DNA of 5,877 bases from Phycisphaerales bacterium (GTDB lineage: Bacteria > Planctomycetota > Phycisphaerae > Phycisphaerales > SM1A02): assembly GCA_029243925.1 (NCBI GenBank), contig JAQWRC010000288.1, positions 1 through 5,877 of the forward strand, in the 5' to 3' direction. The notes under the pieces were generated by a model. That model saw nothing but the letters and a program-made list of their open reading frames with translations. It made no database searches and was not told where the DNA came from. Within the stretch, counting starts at the first letter, position 1. Every line of letters begins with the position of its first letter. The translations under genes and the position numbers were made by a program. This document shows positions 1-5,877 of the stretch, piece after piece.

Positions 1-983
1 GTGCCGTCCATGTTGATCGTCGAGCCCAGCGGAAGCACGAAGTTGCTTGATCGCTTTGAGCATCCTCCCTCATTTTCGGCGCAGTCCATGGTGACCGGCA
101 ATGTCGCCGAGGATGAATCCGTTCCGAAGGCGGTGAGGAGCGCTCGCCGCATCTGCCACATGAATCGATAGGGGTTGCATCGGGTGAACAGCCAGAGAAT
201 GAATGGCAGCACGATCAGTCCGTGAATCAGCAGTCCAAGGAGCACGACGCCGATGTAGCTTCCAAGTGGTCCGACGATCGTGGCGAATCCAATGGTGCCG
301 ACGGTCCAGGCCATGAGGAAGAAGACGCCCAGCGGTGTGAGCCAGATCACCCAGGTTACGAAGATCATCATGGCTTCGAATGCGGCATTGAAAAAGTGTC
401 GCGCGGCTTCGGTGCGTTGTCCACCTGCGGCAAGTGCAAGGCCGAATCCCATGGCAAAGACGATGATGCCAAGCGGACGCATATTGACCATCTCGGCGAA
501 GACATTCGTGGGAATGCATTGCTTGAGGATGTTCAGCCACGTGCTGCCAAGTGACTCGGACTGCATGCCTTCGATTTGGGCCTTCTTGGTTTCATTGGCA
601 TCAAACATGGCCTGGCCATCGTGCTGCAGTGTGGTGGCGACTTCGGCATCAATGTGGCCAGGCTGGAAGACCGACACGAGTGTGGTGCCGATGACGACTG
701 CAATGAGCATGGTGCCCAGGTAGTACGCGAGGGTGGACGAGCCGAGTACCCCGAGTTTCGATGGGTTTCCGATTCGGGTGATGCCGGCGACGACGCTGAG
801 GAAGATCAGCGGAATCACGAGCATCTTCAGTGGTCGGATGAGGACAAGATCGCCAACGCTTTTGGTCCAGTGCGATCCGTCGATTGGGTCAGTACTGCTG
901 AACAGTACGAACTGCCCGAACAGTACGCCGAGAATCATGCTGAGGACAATCAGCGCGGTGAGCCAGTTGGTGGCTTTGGACAT
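1..983 (-). CDS. Dicarboxylate/amino acid:cation symporter (DAACS/SLC1 family), C-terminus cut by window edge
   Basis: Inner-membrane secondary transporter that, by family, couples uptake of glutamate, aspartate or other dicarboxylates/neutral amino acids to Na+ or H+. The 327 visible residues are open from an ATG at 983 to the left edge. The N-terminus MSKATNWLTALIVLSMILG starts the first membrane helix. Residues 52-68 (LKMLVIPLIFLSVVAGI) and about 77-109 (ending FQPG) are typical TM2-TM3 segments. A hydrophilic stretch at about 110-148 follows, then IPTNVFAEM (157-165) and LGIIVFAMGFGLAL. The HP1 loop reads TDSSSATLP (288-296), and the visible part ends with the TM7 motif NMDG (324-327), a cation/substrate-site hallmark. 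The HP1/TM7 block resembles animal EAATs more than DctA. The C-terminal HP2 and TM8, which decide substrate choice, lie outside the window, so specificity is open. No clear Shine-Dalgarno precedes the ATG, but the start fits the family and no better start is seen. It lies 45 bases downstream of aspS on the same strand with no terminator between them, so co-transcription is likely. Odd point: Asp289 in the serine loop. Confidence 0.93.
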   Translation of the reverse strand, partial: MSKATNWLTALIVLSMILGVLFGQFVLFSSTDPIDGSHWTKSVGDLVLIRPLKMLVIPLIFLSVVAGITRIGNPSKLGVLGSSTLAYYLGTMLIAVVIGTTLVSVFQPGHIDAEVATTLQHDGQAMFDANETKKAQIEGMQSESLGSTWLNILKQCIPTNVFAEMVNMRPLGIIVFAMGFGLALAAGGQRTEAARHFFNAAFEAMMIFVTWVIWLTPLGVFFLMAWTVGTIGFATIVGPLGSYIGVVLLGLLIHGLIVLPFILWLFTRCNPYRFMWQMRRALLTAFGTDSSSATLPVTMDCAENEGGCSKRSSNFVLPLGSTINMDG

Positions 984-1028
984 GCACGCAGAGTAGCAGG
1001 ATTGGCCGTGGACGCAGCGTGCCGAACG

Positions 1029-2825
1029 TCAACCAGCGGGCGTTTCGACTTCGATTCGAAGGCCCAGATCACTCAGTTGGGACATGTCGATGGGGCCCGG
1101 GGCTTCGCACATGAGATCGGCTCCATTCTGTGTCTTTGGAAACGCGATGACATCGCGGATGTTGTCGGTTCCAAAAAGCAGCATGACAAGCCGATCAAGG
1201 CCGAAGGCGATGCCCCCATGCGGTGGTGCACCGAATTTGAGCGCTTCCAGCAGGAATCCGAACTTCTCAACCGCTTCTTCCTCACTGAGGCCGATCAACT
1301 CGAAGACCTTGGCCTGCACGGCCGGATCATGAATACGAATCGAACCGCCACCGACTTCTGATCCGTTGATCACAAGGTCGTAGCACGCCGAGATGCAGTG
1401 GGCAGGATCGCTTTCGAGCACGGCCACCTGATCTTCGCGTGGCGCGGAAAATGGATGGTGCAGGCTGACGTATCGTTCCGCATCGTCATCCCAGGCGAAC
1501 ATCGGGAAGTCAACGACCCAGAGTGGAGCCCAGGCATCAGGATCGATCAGATCGAGATCCGCGGCCACCTTCAGTCGTACATGTCCCATCGCTGTTTCTG
1601 CTCTGGTCCGCTCATCTGCAGTGAAGAGCACGACATCGCCGGCTTCCAGTTGGAGCGCTGCGACCAGTTGATCAGCCACCGGGGCAAGAAACTTTGCGAC
1701 GCCGGTTTCGAATCCACCATGGTCACCATTGCCGGTGTATTTCACATATGGCAGACCGCCGGTGCGCCATGATTTTGCATATTCACCGTAGCCATCGAGC
1801 ATCTTGCGAGTCAGTTGTTCAGCACCGCCGGGAATGCGCATCGCCTTGACAGCGCCATTGGATCCTTCCATCGCACTGGTGAAGACCTTGAAATCAGTCG
1901 TGGAGGCAAGTTCGGAAACATCCGTCATGGTCAGATCGAATCTCAGATCAGGACGATCCGAGCCATATCGATCCATGGCATCTTTGTAGGACATCCGTGG
2001 TATCTCACCAAGATCAACGTCTTTGAAGGTCTTGAAGAGTCCGACGGCGAAATCGCTCATGATGTCCATGACATCATCCTGGTCAACGAAACTCATTTCA
2101 AGATCGATCTGAGTGAACTCGGCCTGTCGGTCGGCGCGAGGATCCTCGTCGCGAAGACATTTGCAGATCTGCAGGTACCGGTCACAGCCGGAGACCATGA
2201 GAATCTGCTTGAAGAGTTGTGGACTCTGAGGCAGCGCGTACCACTGTCCCGGATACATACGCGAGGGGACGATGAAGTCGCGAGCGCCTTCGGGCGTGCT
2301 CCGAATCAGCAGAGGCGTTTCAACTTCGAGAAAGCCATGTTCGGCGAAGAAGTTCCGGGTATGCCGAGTGACTTCACTGCGGAGTCCGAGGATCGATTGC
2401 ATGCGCGGGCGGCGAAGATCGATGTACCGATGTCGAAGTCGGATCTCCTCGTCAATTTTATCCGCGTCATGATCGTCGGGAAGGATCGGTGGATTTTCGG
2501 TGCTGTTGAGGCATTCGAGGGTCGTGCCGACCAGTTCAATCGCACCGGTATCAAGTTTCGGGTTGGGGCCTCCATCGCGAACACGAATGGTGCCGGAGAC
2601 GGCGATGACATCCTCACGACGAAGCCCTCTGGATTGCTCCATCACGTCATCGGGCACATCTTCCTGATCGAAGACGATCTGAGTCAGCCCCGAGCGGTCA
2701 CGAAGATCGATGAAGACAAGCCCCTTGCCCTGATCACGGTAGGTATTGACCCAGCCGCACAGCGTGGCACTTGAGCCAGCGTCGGATTCACGCAGTTGAC
2801 CGCACATGTGGGTTCGTTTGAGCAT
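1029..2825 (-). CDS. aspS: Aspartyl-tRNA synthetase, bacterial type (class IIb)
   Basis: Cytosolic enzyme that activates aspartate with ATP and attaches it to tRNA(Asp), or also to tRNA(Asn) in non-discriminating versions. It is complete at 598 residues, close to E. coli AspRS (590). Domains in order: N-terminal OB-fold anticodon-binding domain (about 1-110, with CGWV and FIDLRDRSG); class II core with motif 1 (about 162-182, GFLEVETP...TPEGAR), the QSPQ aspartate/ATP loop (200-203) and motif 2 (216-241, RYLQICKCLRDED then ADRQAEFTQID); the bacterial GAD insertion (about 285-420, with RIPGGAEQLTRK); then YDLVINGSEVGGGSIRIH (482-499) and motif 3 (about 534-552, GIAFGLDRLVMLL), followed by IRDVIAFPKTQNG. 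The ATG at 2825 is chosen because the protein starts like other AspRS (RTHMCGQL) and has a GAGGAG ribosome binding site 10 bases upstream. It is divergent from lpxB and probably leads an operon with the downstream symporter. The tRNA-discrimination site is unusual (Gln32 plus an extra residue), so whether it also serves tRNA(Asn) cannot be decided here. Confidence 0.98.
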   Translation of the reverse strand: MLKRTHMCGQLRESDAGSSATLCGWVNTYRDQGKGLVFIDLRDRSGLTQIVFDQEDVPDDVMEQSRGLRREDVIAVSGTIRVRDGGPNPKLDTGAIELVGTTLECLNSTENPPILPDDHDADKIDEEIRLRHRYIDLRRPRMQSILGLRSEVTRHTRNFFAEHGFLEVETPLLIRSTPEGARDFIVPSRMYPGQWYALPQSPQLFKQILMVSGCDRYLQICKCLRDEDPRADRQAEFTQIDLEMSFVDQDDVMDIMSDFAVGLFKTFKDVDLGEIPRMSYKDAMDRYGSDRPDLRFDLTMTDVSELASTTDFKVFTSAMEGSNGAVKAMRIPGGAEQLTRKMLDGYGEYAKSWRTGGLPYVKYTGNGDHGGFETGVAKFLAPVADQLVAALQLEAGDVVLFTADERTRAETAMGHVRLKVAADLDLIDPDAWAPLWVVDFPMFAWDDDAERYVSLHHPFSAPREDQVAVLESDPAHCISACYDLVINGSEVGGGSIRIHDPAVQAKVFELIGLSEEEAVEKFGFLLEALKFGAPPHGGIAFGLDRLVMLLFGTDNIRDVIAFPKTQNGADLMCEAPGPIDMSQLSDLGLRIEVETPAG

Positions 2826-2835
2826 TGAAAGGGGG

Positions 2836-2841
2836 CTCCTC
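2836..2841 (-). promoter_or_regulatory. Ribosome binding site of aspS
   Basis: On the minus strand this reads GAGGAG, a strong Shine-Dalgarno match, 10 bases before the ATG at 2825. It supports that ATG over the internal Met at codon 7. Confidence 0.7.
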
Positions 2842-2857
2842 TGGTATCAAGGGCGGC

Positions 2858-2863
2858 ATTGTA
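2858..2863 (-). promoter_or_regulatory. Candidate -10 box for aspS
   Basis: The minus strand reads TACAAT, one mismatch from the sigma-70 consensus TATAAT. Transcription starting about 7 bases downstream would give a leader of roughly 25 bases that still contains the GAGGAG site. No good -35 box is seen at 16-18 bases upstream (sequence near ACCCAC), so the promoter would be weak, activator-dependent or read by a sigma factor with other preferences. Inferred from sequence only. Confidence 0.35.
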
Positions 2864-2899
2864 GTTGAGTCGACGGCAGGGTGGGTTCGGGGGCAATCT

Positions 2900-2929
2900 T
2901 TGCCCTGAAGTGGGTTGATCTCGTATCGT
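2900..2929 (+). promoter_or_regulatory. Weak candidate promoter for lpxB
   Basis: TTGCCC at 2900-2905 and TATCGT at 2924-2929 are separated by 18 bases and lie just before the lpxB ATG at 2943. Each hexamer has two mismatches to the sigma-70 consensus. Transcription from here would give an almost leaderless mRNA, in keeping with the lack of a strong Shine-Dalgarno (only AGG at 2934-2936). This is the best candidate in the 117-base divergent gap, but it could be chance. Confidence 0.2.
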
Positions 2930-2942
2930 ATGCAGGCACACG

Positions 2943-4160
2943 ATGTCCACCCCATCCACACGCCCGGCCATTCTCTTTACCGCATTCGAGCCCAGCGGAG
3001 ATGCTCTAGCTGCGCCAATCATCGAGCGGCTCAAGGCTCGGGCTCCGGGCCTGGAGATCTTTGCATGGGGCGGCCCGCTCATGGAAAAGGCTGGGGCGAC
3101 CATCGTTGAGGAAAGTGTGGCCAATGCAGCCATGGGGCTGGGGGCCATTACTCGGGCGAGGGCGATCGGAAAGCATCGTCGAGCCATCAAGCGATGGCTC
3201 AAGCAGTACCGCATTCTGGCTCATATCCCGGTCGATTCGCCCGCGGCGAACTTTCCAATCTGCAAACTGACTCGCAAGGCGGGTGTGAAAGTCATTCACC
3301 TGGGCGCTCCACAGTTGTGGGCCTGGGGCTCATGGAGAGCAGGGAAACTTCGCAAGTTGACGGATCTGGTGCTCTGCCTGCTGCCGCACGAACCGACGTG
3401 GCTGCAGGAGCGAAAGATCAAGAGCCGTTTCATCGGACACCCGGCGATCAACCGGGAACTTGATCTCAAGGAACTCAAGAACATGCTCCACGGCATGCCG
3501 CATGGGGCGCCACGCCTGTGCCTGTTTCCCGGATCACGTCCACAGGAAGTTCGGCGGAACCTTCGGCTGCTGGTTCGTGCCTTTGAGGAACTCAAGTCAC
3601 GTCACAGCGGCCTGACTGGACTCATCGTCGCGGCTGATGCTTCAATCGCCTCCGTCATACGCAAACGCCTCAAGACGTTCCCCGGTGGTCTGCACATGGT
3701 GACGGATCAACGTGACATCGCCATTGCGTGGTGTGACATGGCCATTGCCGTATCCGGAACCATCACGTTGCACCTTACGCGGCAGATCAAGCCCATGGTC
3801 GGCGTGTACAAGACCGACATCCTGTCCTGGATTGGCGCAAAGCTGCTGCTTCGCACGCAGTATCGTCTGCTGCCCAACATCATCGCCGAGCAGGAAGTCG
3901 TGCCTGAGTATGTCCCACACATCGGTGGTTCCAGGCCAATCGTGAATGTGGCGGCACGAGTCTTCAACGATTCCAGAAATGCGGCGGAGCAGACGTCGAA
4001 TCTGGCCAAGATCATCAGCCGCTTCTCGAATAAGCACTTCGCCGACGAAGGGGCAGTGCTCATCCTGAAGACCATCAAGGGCGGTGATCTTCCCACGGAT
4101 ACGAAGATGGCTGAGCTGCAGAAGGCCGAGCGTTCCAAGCGCACCACGCACTCAGGGTAA
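2943..4160 (+). CDS. lpxB: Lipid-A-disaccharide synthase-like glycosyltransferase (LpxB, GT19), divergent
   Basis: By family, a peripheral inner-membrane GT-B glycosyltransferase that joins UDP-2,3-diacylglucosamine to lipid X to make the lipid A disaccharide. The 405 residues align with E. coli LpxB (382) along most of their length. Landmarks: EPSGD (16-20, for family GETSGD); GGPLMEKAG (43-51); AAMG (62-65); VDSP (97-100), whose Asp98 matches catalytic Asp98 of E. coli; HLGAPQLWAW (119-128, for HYVSPSVWAW); TDLVLCLLPHEP (140-151); FIGHP (163-167); FPGSRPQEV (195-203); VSGTITLH (270-277); and TQYRLLPNIIAEQEVVPEY, equivalent to the E. coli TDYVSLPNLLAGRELVKEL region. The ATG at 2943 is the first possible start after an in-frame TGA at 2916. 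Oddities: His277 replaces the usual Glu of SGTxxLE, the APDFN segment reads SPAAN, and there is a basic C-terminal tail of about 30 residues. No lpxA, lpxD or fabZ is adjacent. It is an LpxB-family protein with high confidence; retention of the standard reaction is less sure. Confidence 0.88.
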   Translation: MSTPSTRPAILFTAFEPSGDALAAPIIERLKARAPGLEIFAWGGPLMEKAGATIVEESVANAAMGLGAITRARAIGKHRRAIKRWLKQYRILAHIPVDSPAANFPICKLTRKAGVKVIHLGAPQLWAWGSWRAGKLRKLTDLVLCLLPHEPTWLQERKIKSRFIGHPAINRELDLKELKNMLHGMPHGAPRLCLFPGSRPQEVRRNLRLLVRAFEELKSRHSGLTGLIVAADASIASVIRKRLKTFPGGLHMVTDQRDIAIAWCDMAIAVSGTITLHLTRQIKPMVGVYKTDILSWIGAKLLLRTQYRLLPNIIAEQEVVPEYVPHIGGSRPIVNVAARVFNDSRNAAEQTSNLAKIISRFSNKHFADEGAVLILKTIKGGDLPTDTKMAELQKAERSKRTTHSG

Positions 4161-4171
4161 TCGCCCGATTC

Positions 4172-4209
4172 ATCCGGCAGCTTATTTCATGCGTTTGATC
4201 TCGCCGGAT
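4172..4209. terminator. Weak inverted repeat between convergent lpxB and AGCS genes
   Basis: ATCCGGC (4172-4178) and GCCGGAT (4203-4209) form a perfect 7-base inverted repeat with a 24-base loop. It lies 11 bases after the lpxB stop and spans the last codons and stop of the opposing transporter gene. Its place between two converging genes would suit a two-way terminator. The long loop and absence of a T-run on either side argue against a strong intrinsic terminator, and part of the right arm is coding sequence, so chance is a real alternative. Confidence 0.2.
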
Positions 4210-5877
4210 TTGAGTCGGCGGAAGTACGAGTGATATGCCTTCATGGCGACGAATCCGAAGAGCAGCATGATCGGGATGTTCGCCCAAAGCATGATGCCGG
4301 TACCAAGATCCGAAAGATTGCCGATCTCCTTGGCCGTCTTCACCAGCGGCAGTGTGGCGACGACGATCAGCAGGCAGTAGATGATCTTGTACAGCGGCAC
4401 GACAGAGTTGCCGAAGAGGTAGACCACGCCCTGCTCGCCGTAATACGACCATGAAATCATCGTGCTGATGGCGAACAGCCATGCTGCAATCAGGATCAGC
4501 CATGTTCCAATGCCCGGGAGATCGCGGTTGATCGCGTAGGCCGTGAGGGTGGCGCCGGTGTAGTCCTTGTAGAGGTTGGCCGAGAGCAGCGTGGGGGTTG
4601 CGCCTGCAAAGTGTGCCACGTCGCCGCCGCTGGCAGCGATGGGATCCCACTGGATATATTTTTCGGATGCAGTTTCCTCAGGGATGTGGACGGTTCCGTA
4701 GGCCATGACGCGGTTCGATGCCGTTTCTTCGTTGGTGTTGTCACCGCCTTGCATGATCACGAAGACCATGTCGCCGTCACGCCAGTCGGCTCCTGCAATC
4801 GACTTGGCTTCTTCGGATCGCTCAGGCAGTCCGGTACGTCCGGCGTAGTAGGTGTCGGGCTCATCACCATCGCGGAACGACGTGACGTCACCGATGAACC
4901 ATGAGGGCGTGTCGACCTGCGCTGTGTCCGTGACGTAGTTGACCGTGGGCATGGTGGCGAACTGGGCATCCCATCCATCGCCGTCATCTCCACCACGTGT
5001 CAGTGCGCCGGTCGAAAGAATCATCAGTGCCGTCAATGTGCAGACGACCAATGTATCGATGAAGGGCTCAAGGCCGGCGACGACGGCTTCACTGACGGGT
5101 TCCTTGGTTTGCGCCGCGGAGTGGGCGATGGGGGATGATCCCTGGCCGCACTCGCTTGAGAAGAGCGCTCGTTTCATGCCCCAGAGGAATGCTGTTCCTG
5201 CCGCACCGCCGACGAAGGCGCCTCCTGCTTCGGAGGGCGAGAATGCAGAAGAGAAGATCATGCCGAAGACGCCGGGGATTTCACCGAGGTTCATGGCGAG
5301 GATGACCAGTGCCGTGGCCACATAGAGCACGCACATGAAGGGAACAAGTACGCCTGCAACGGAGCCGATGCGTTTGATGCCACCGAGAATGACCATGGCC
5401 ACGACGACGGCCAGGACAAGTCCGGTGATCCACTCTGGAATCGTCAATGCTTCACGTGTGATGCCGCCCACGCTCCAGGACTGGAACATGTTGCCCCCGG
5501 TGACAGCTGAAATCAGCAACGTGATGCAGAAGATGCCTCCGATGATGCCGCCCAGCCAACCGAGGCCCCATTTTTTCATACCTTCGGAGACCACGAACAT
5601 CGGCCCGCCGTGCGGATTGTCCGGATCGGACGTATCACGGAAGAGCATTGACTGGGCCACTTCAGTTGTCTTGATGGCCATGCCGACGATGCCGACGACC
5701 CACATCCAGAACACTGCGCCAGGGCCGCCGACGGCAATGGCAATTGCGACGCCGGCGATGTTGCCGAGTCCGACGGTCGCCGAGAGCGCGGAGGTGAGAG
5801 CGCGGAAGTGGGAGATCTCTCCGGGGTCATCGGGATTGTCGAACTTACCGCGCACGCAATCGATCCCGTGTCGGAAG
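4182..5877 (-). CDS. Alanine/glycine:cation symporter (AGCS family), N-terminus cut by window edge
   Basis: Inner-membrane Na+(or H+)-coupled importer of alanine, glycine or related small amino acids; LeuT-like fold by family. The frame stays open to the right edge. A GTG at 5853-5855 could be read as a start, but the codons upstream of it encode FRHGIDC, which continues family-typical sequence (RHGI...GKFDNPDDPGEISHF), so this is an internal part and the true start lies beyond 5877. Numbering from that GTG: SALSATVGLGNIAGVA (22-37) is the first conserved unwound-helix segment; GGPGAVFWMW (43-52) is a near match to the Na+:alanine symporter signature; GMKRALFSSECGQGSSPIAHS (226-246) and LEPFIDT (262-268) are further hallmarks; TWLILIAAWLFAISTMISWSYYGEQ (451-475) is a late helix block. 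The protein ends KRMK with a TAA at 4182-4184. A large hydrophilic insert separates two helices (about 286-435). It converges on lpxB with a 21-base gap, so the two are transcribed separately. Confidence 0.95.
   Translation of the reverse strand, partial: FRHGIDCVRGKFDNPDDPGEISHFRALTSALSATVGLGNIAGVAIAIAVGGPGAVFWMWVVGIVGMAIKTTEVAQSMLFRDTSDPDNPHGGPMFVVSEGMKKWGLGWLGGIIGGIFCITLLISAVTGGNMFQSWSVGGITREALTIPEWITGLVLAVVVAMVILGGIKRIGSVAGVLVPFMCVLYVATALVILAMNLGEIPGVFGMIFSSAFSPSEAGGAFVGGAAGTAFLWGMKRALFSSECGQGSSPIAHSAAQTKEPVSEAVVAGLEPFIDTLVVCTLTALMILSTGALTRGGDDGDGWDAQFATMPTVNYVTDTAQVDTPSWFIGDVTSFRDGDEPDTYYAGRTGLPERSEEAKSIAGADWRDGDMVFVIMQGGDNTNEETASNRVMAYGTVHIPEETASEKYIQWDPIAASGGDVAHFAGATPTLLSANLYKDYTGATLTAYAINRDLPGIGTWLILIAAWLFAISTMISWSYYGEQGVVYLFGNSVVPLYKIIYCLLIVVATLPLVKTAKEIGNLSDLGTGIMLWANIPIMLLFGFVAMKAYHSYFRRLKSGEIKRMK
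4551..5000 (-). other. Long soluble insert within the AGCS transporter
   Basis: This part of the transporter gene encodes about 150 residues (286-435 counted from the internal GTG at 5855) between the helix ending LTALMILSTGAL and the one beginning near LTAYAINRDLPGIG. In compact family members these helices are joined by a much shorter linker. The insert is rich in Asp, Glu, Gly and Thr, has no membrane-length hydrophobic run, and contains strand-like stretches such as DWRDGDMVFVIMQGG, NRVMAYGTVHIP and KYIQWDPIAASGG. It is in frame with no stop or frameshift. A small folded beta-rich domain at the membrane surface is an inference; I do not recognise the domain. Confidence 0.6.

Noticed and set aside
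70..540. Minus-strand frame of 156 codons within the left-hand symporter
   Set aside because: It is a different frame of the same strand; its His/Arg-rich product is a frame shadow. The true frame gives uninterrupted SLC1-family sequence.
984..1022. Inverted repeat GCACGC/GCGTGC between aspS and the symporter as a terminator
   Set aside because: The arms are only 6 bases with a 27-base loop and no following T-run on the minus strand; it is likely chance.
576..1361. Plus-strand open frame (261 codons) across the aspS/symporter junction
   Set aside because: It is antisense to two well-supported genes, shows no domain or motif, and crosses their intergenic gap without its own start signals.
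1815..2774. Long plus-strand open frame (319 codons) opposite aspS
   Set aside because: It lies wholly antisense to a clearly conserved AspRS and its translation resembles no family I know. Long antisense frames are common in GC-rich genes with biased codons.
3642..4151. Minus-strand open frames opposite the 3' half of lpxB
   Set aside because: Two overlapping antisense frames (also 3707-4147) with no recognisable protein features; the lpxB frame carries family motifs throughout this stretch.
5853..5855. GTG as the real start of the AGCS gene
   Set aside because: The upstream codons to the window edge encode FRHGIDC, which fits the conserved family sequence, and the N-terminal helix region expected before it is absent, so the gene starts outside the window.

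Overview
The window holds four protein-coding genes packed with little spacing. All encode recognisable bacterial families, and the two at the edges are cut off. I found no RNA genes, mobile elements, CRISPR arrays or phage genes, and no gene-free stretch above about 120 bases. An LpxB-type glycosyltransferase points to a Gram-negative bacterium with a lipid A-like outer membrane. The fairly high GC content, the divergent LpxB sequence and the excitatory-amino-acid-transporter-like symporter would suit the Planctomycetota/Phycisphaerae or a similar marine Gram-negative lineage. That placement is an inference from protein style and was not tested by any search.

Layout from left to right: (1) minus strand, 1-983, a dicarboxylate/amino acid:cation symporter (DAACS/SLC1 family), complete at its N-terminus and running off the left edge; (2) minus strand, 1029-2825, a full-length bacterial-type aspartyl-tRNA synthetase (aspS), 45 bases upstream of the symporter and probably co-transcribed with it; (3) a 117-base divergent intergenic region with a good ribosome binding site and a plausible -10 box for aspS; (4) plus strand, 2943-4160, an LpxB-like lipid-A-disaccharide synthase; (5) minus strand, 4182-5877, an alanine/glycine:cation symporter (AGCS family) that converges on lpxB with a 21-base gap and runs off the right edge at its N-terminus.

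The gene functions are housekeeping: uptake of acidic amino acids or dicarboxylates beside the enzyme that charges aspartate onto tRNA, lipid A assembly, and uptake of small neutral amino acids. A link between the aspartate-type symporter and AspRS is attractive but unproven. I see no new multi-gene system. The points worth a second look are changes inside known families: a soluble insert of roughly 150 residues in the AGCS transporter, an LpxB with a histidine where the family normally has glutamate in its SGT motif, an aspartate in the HP1 serine loop of the SLC1-type transporter, and an AspRS with an atypical residue and a one-residue insertion at the position that helps separate discriminating from non-discriminating enzymes.
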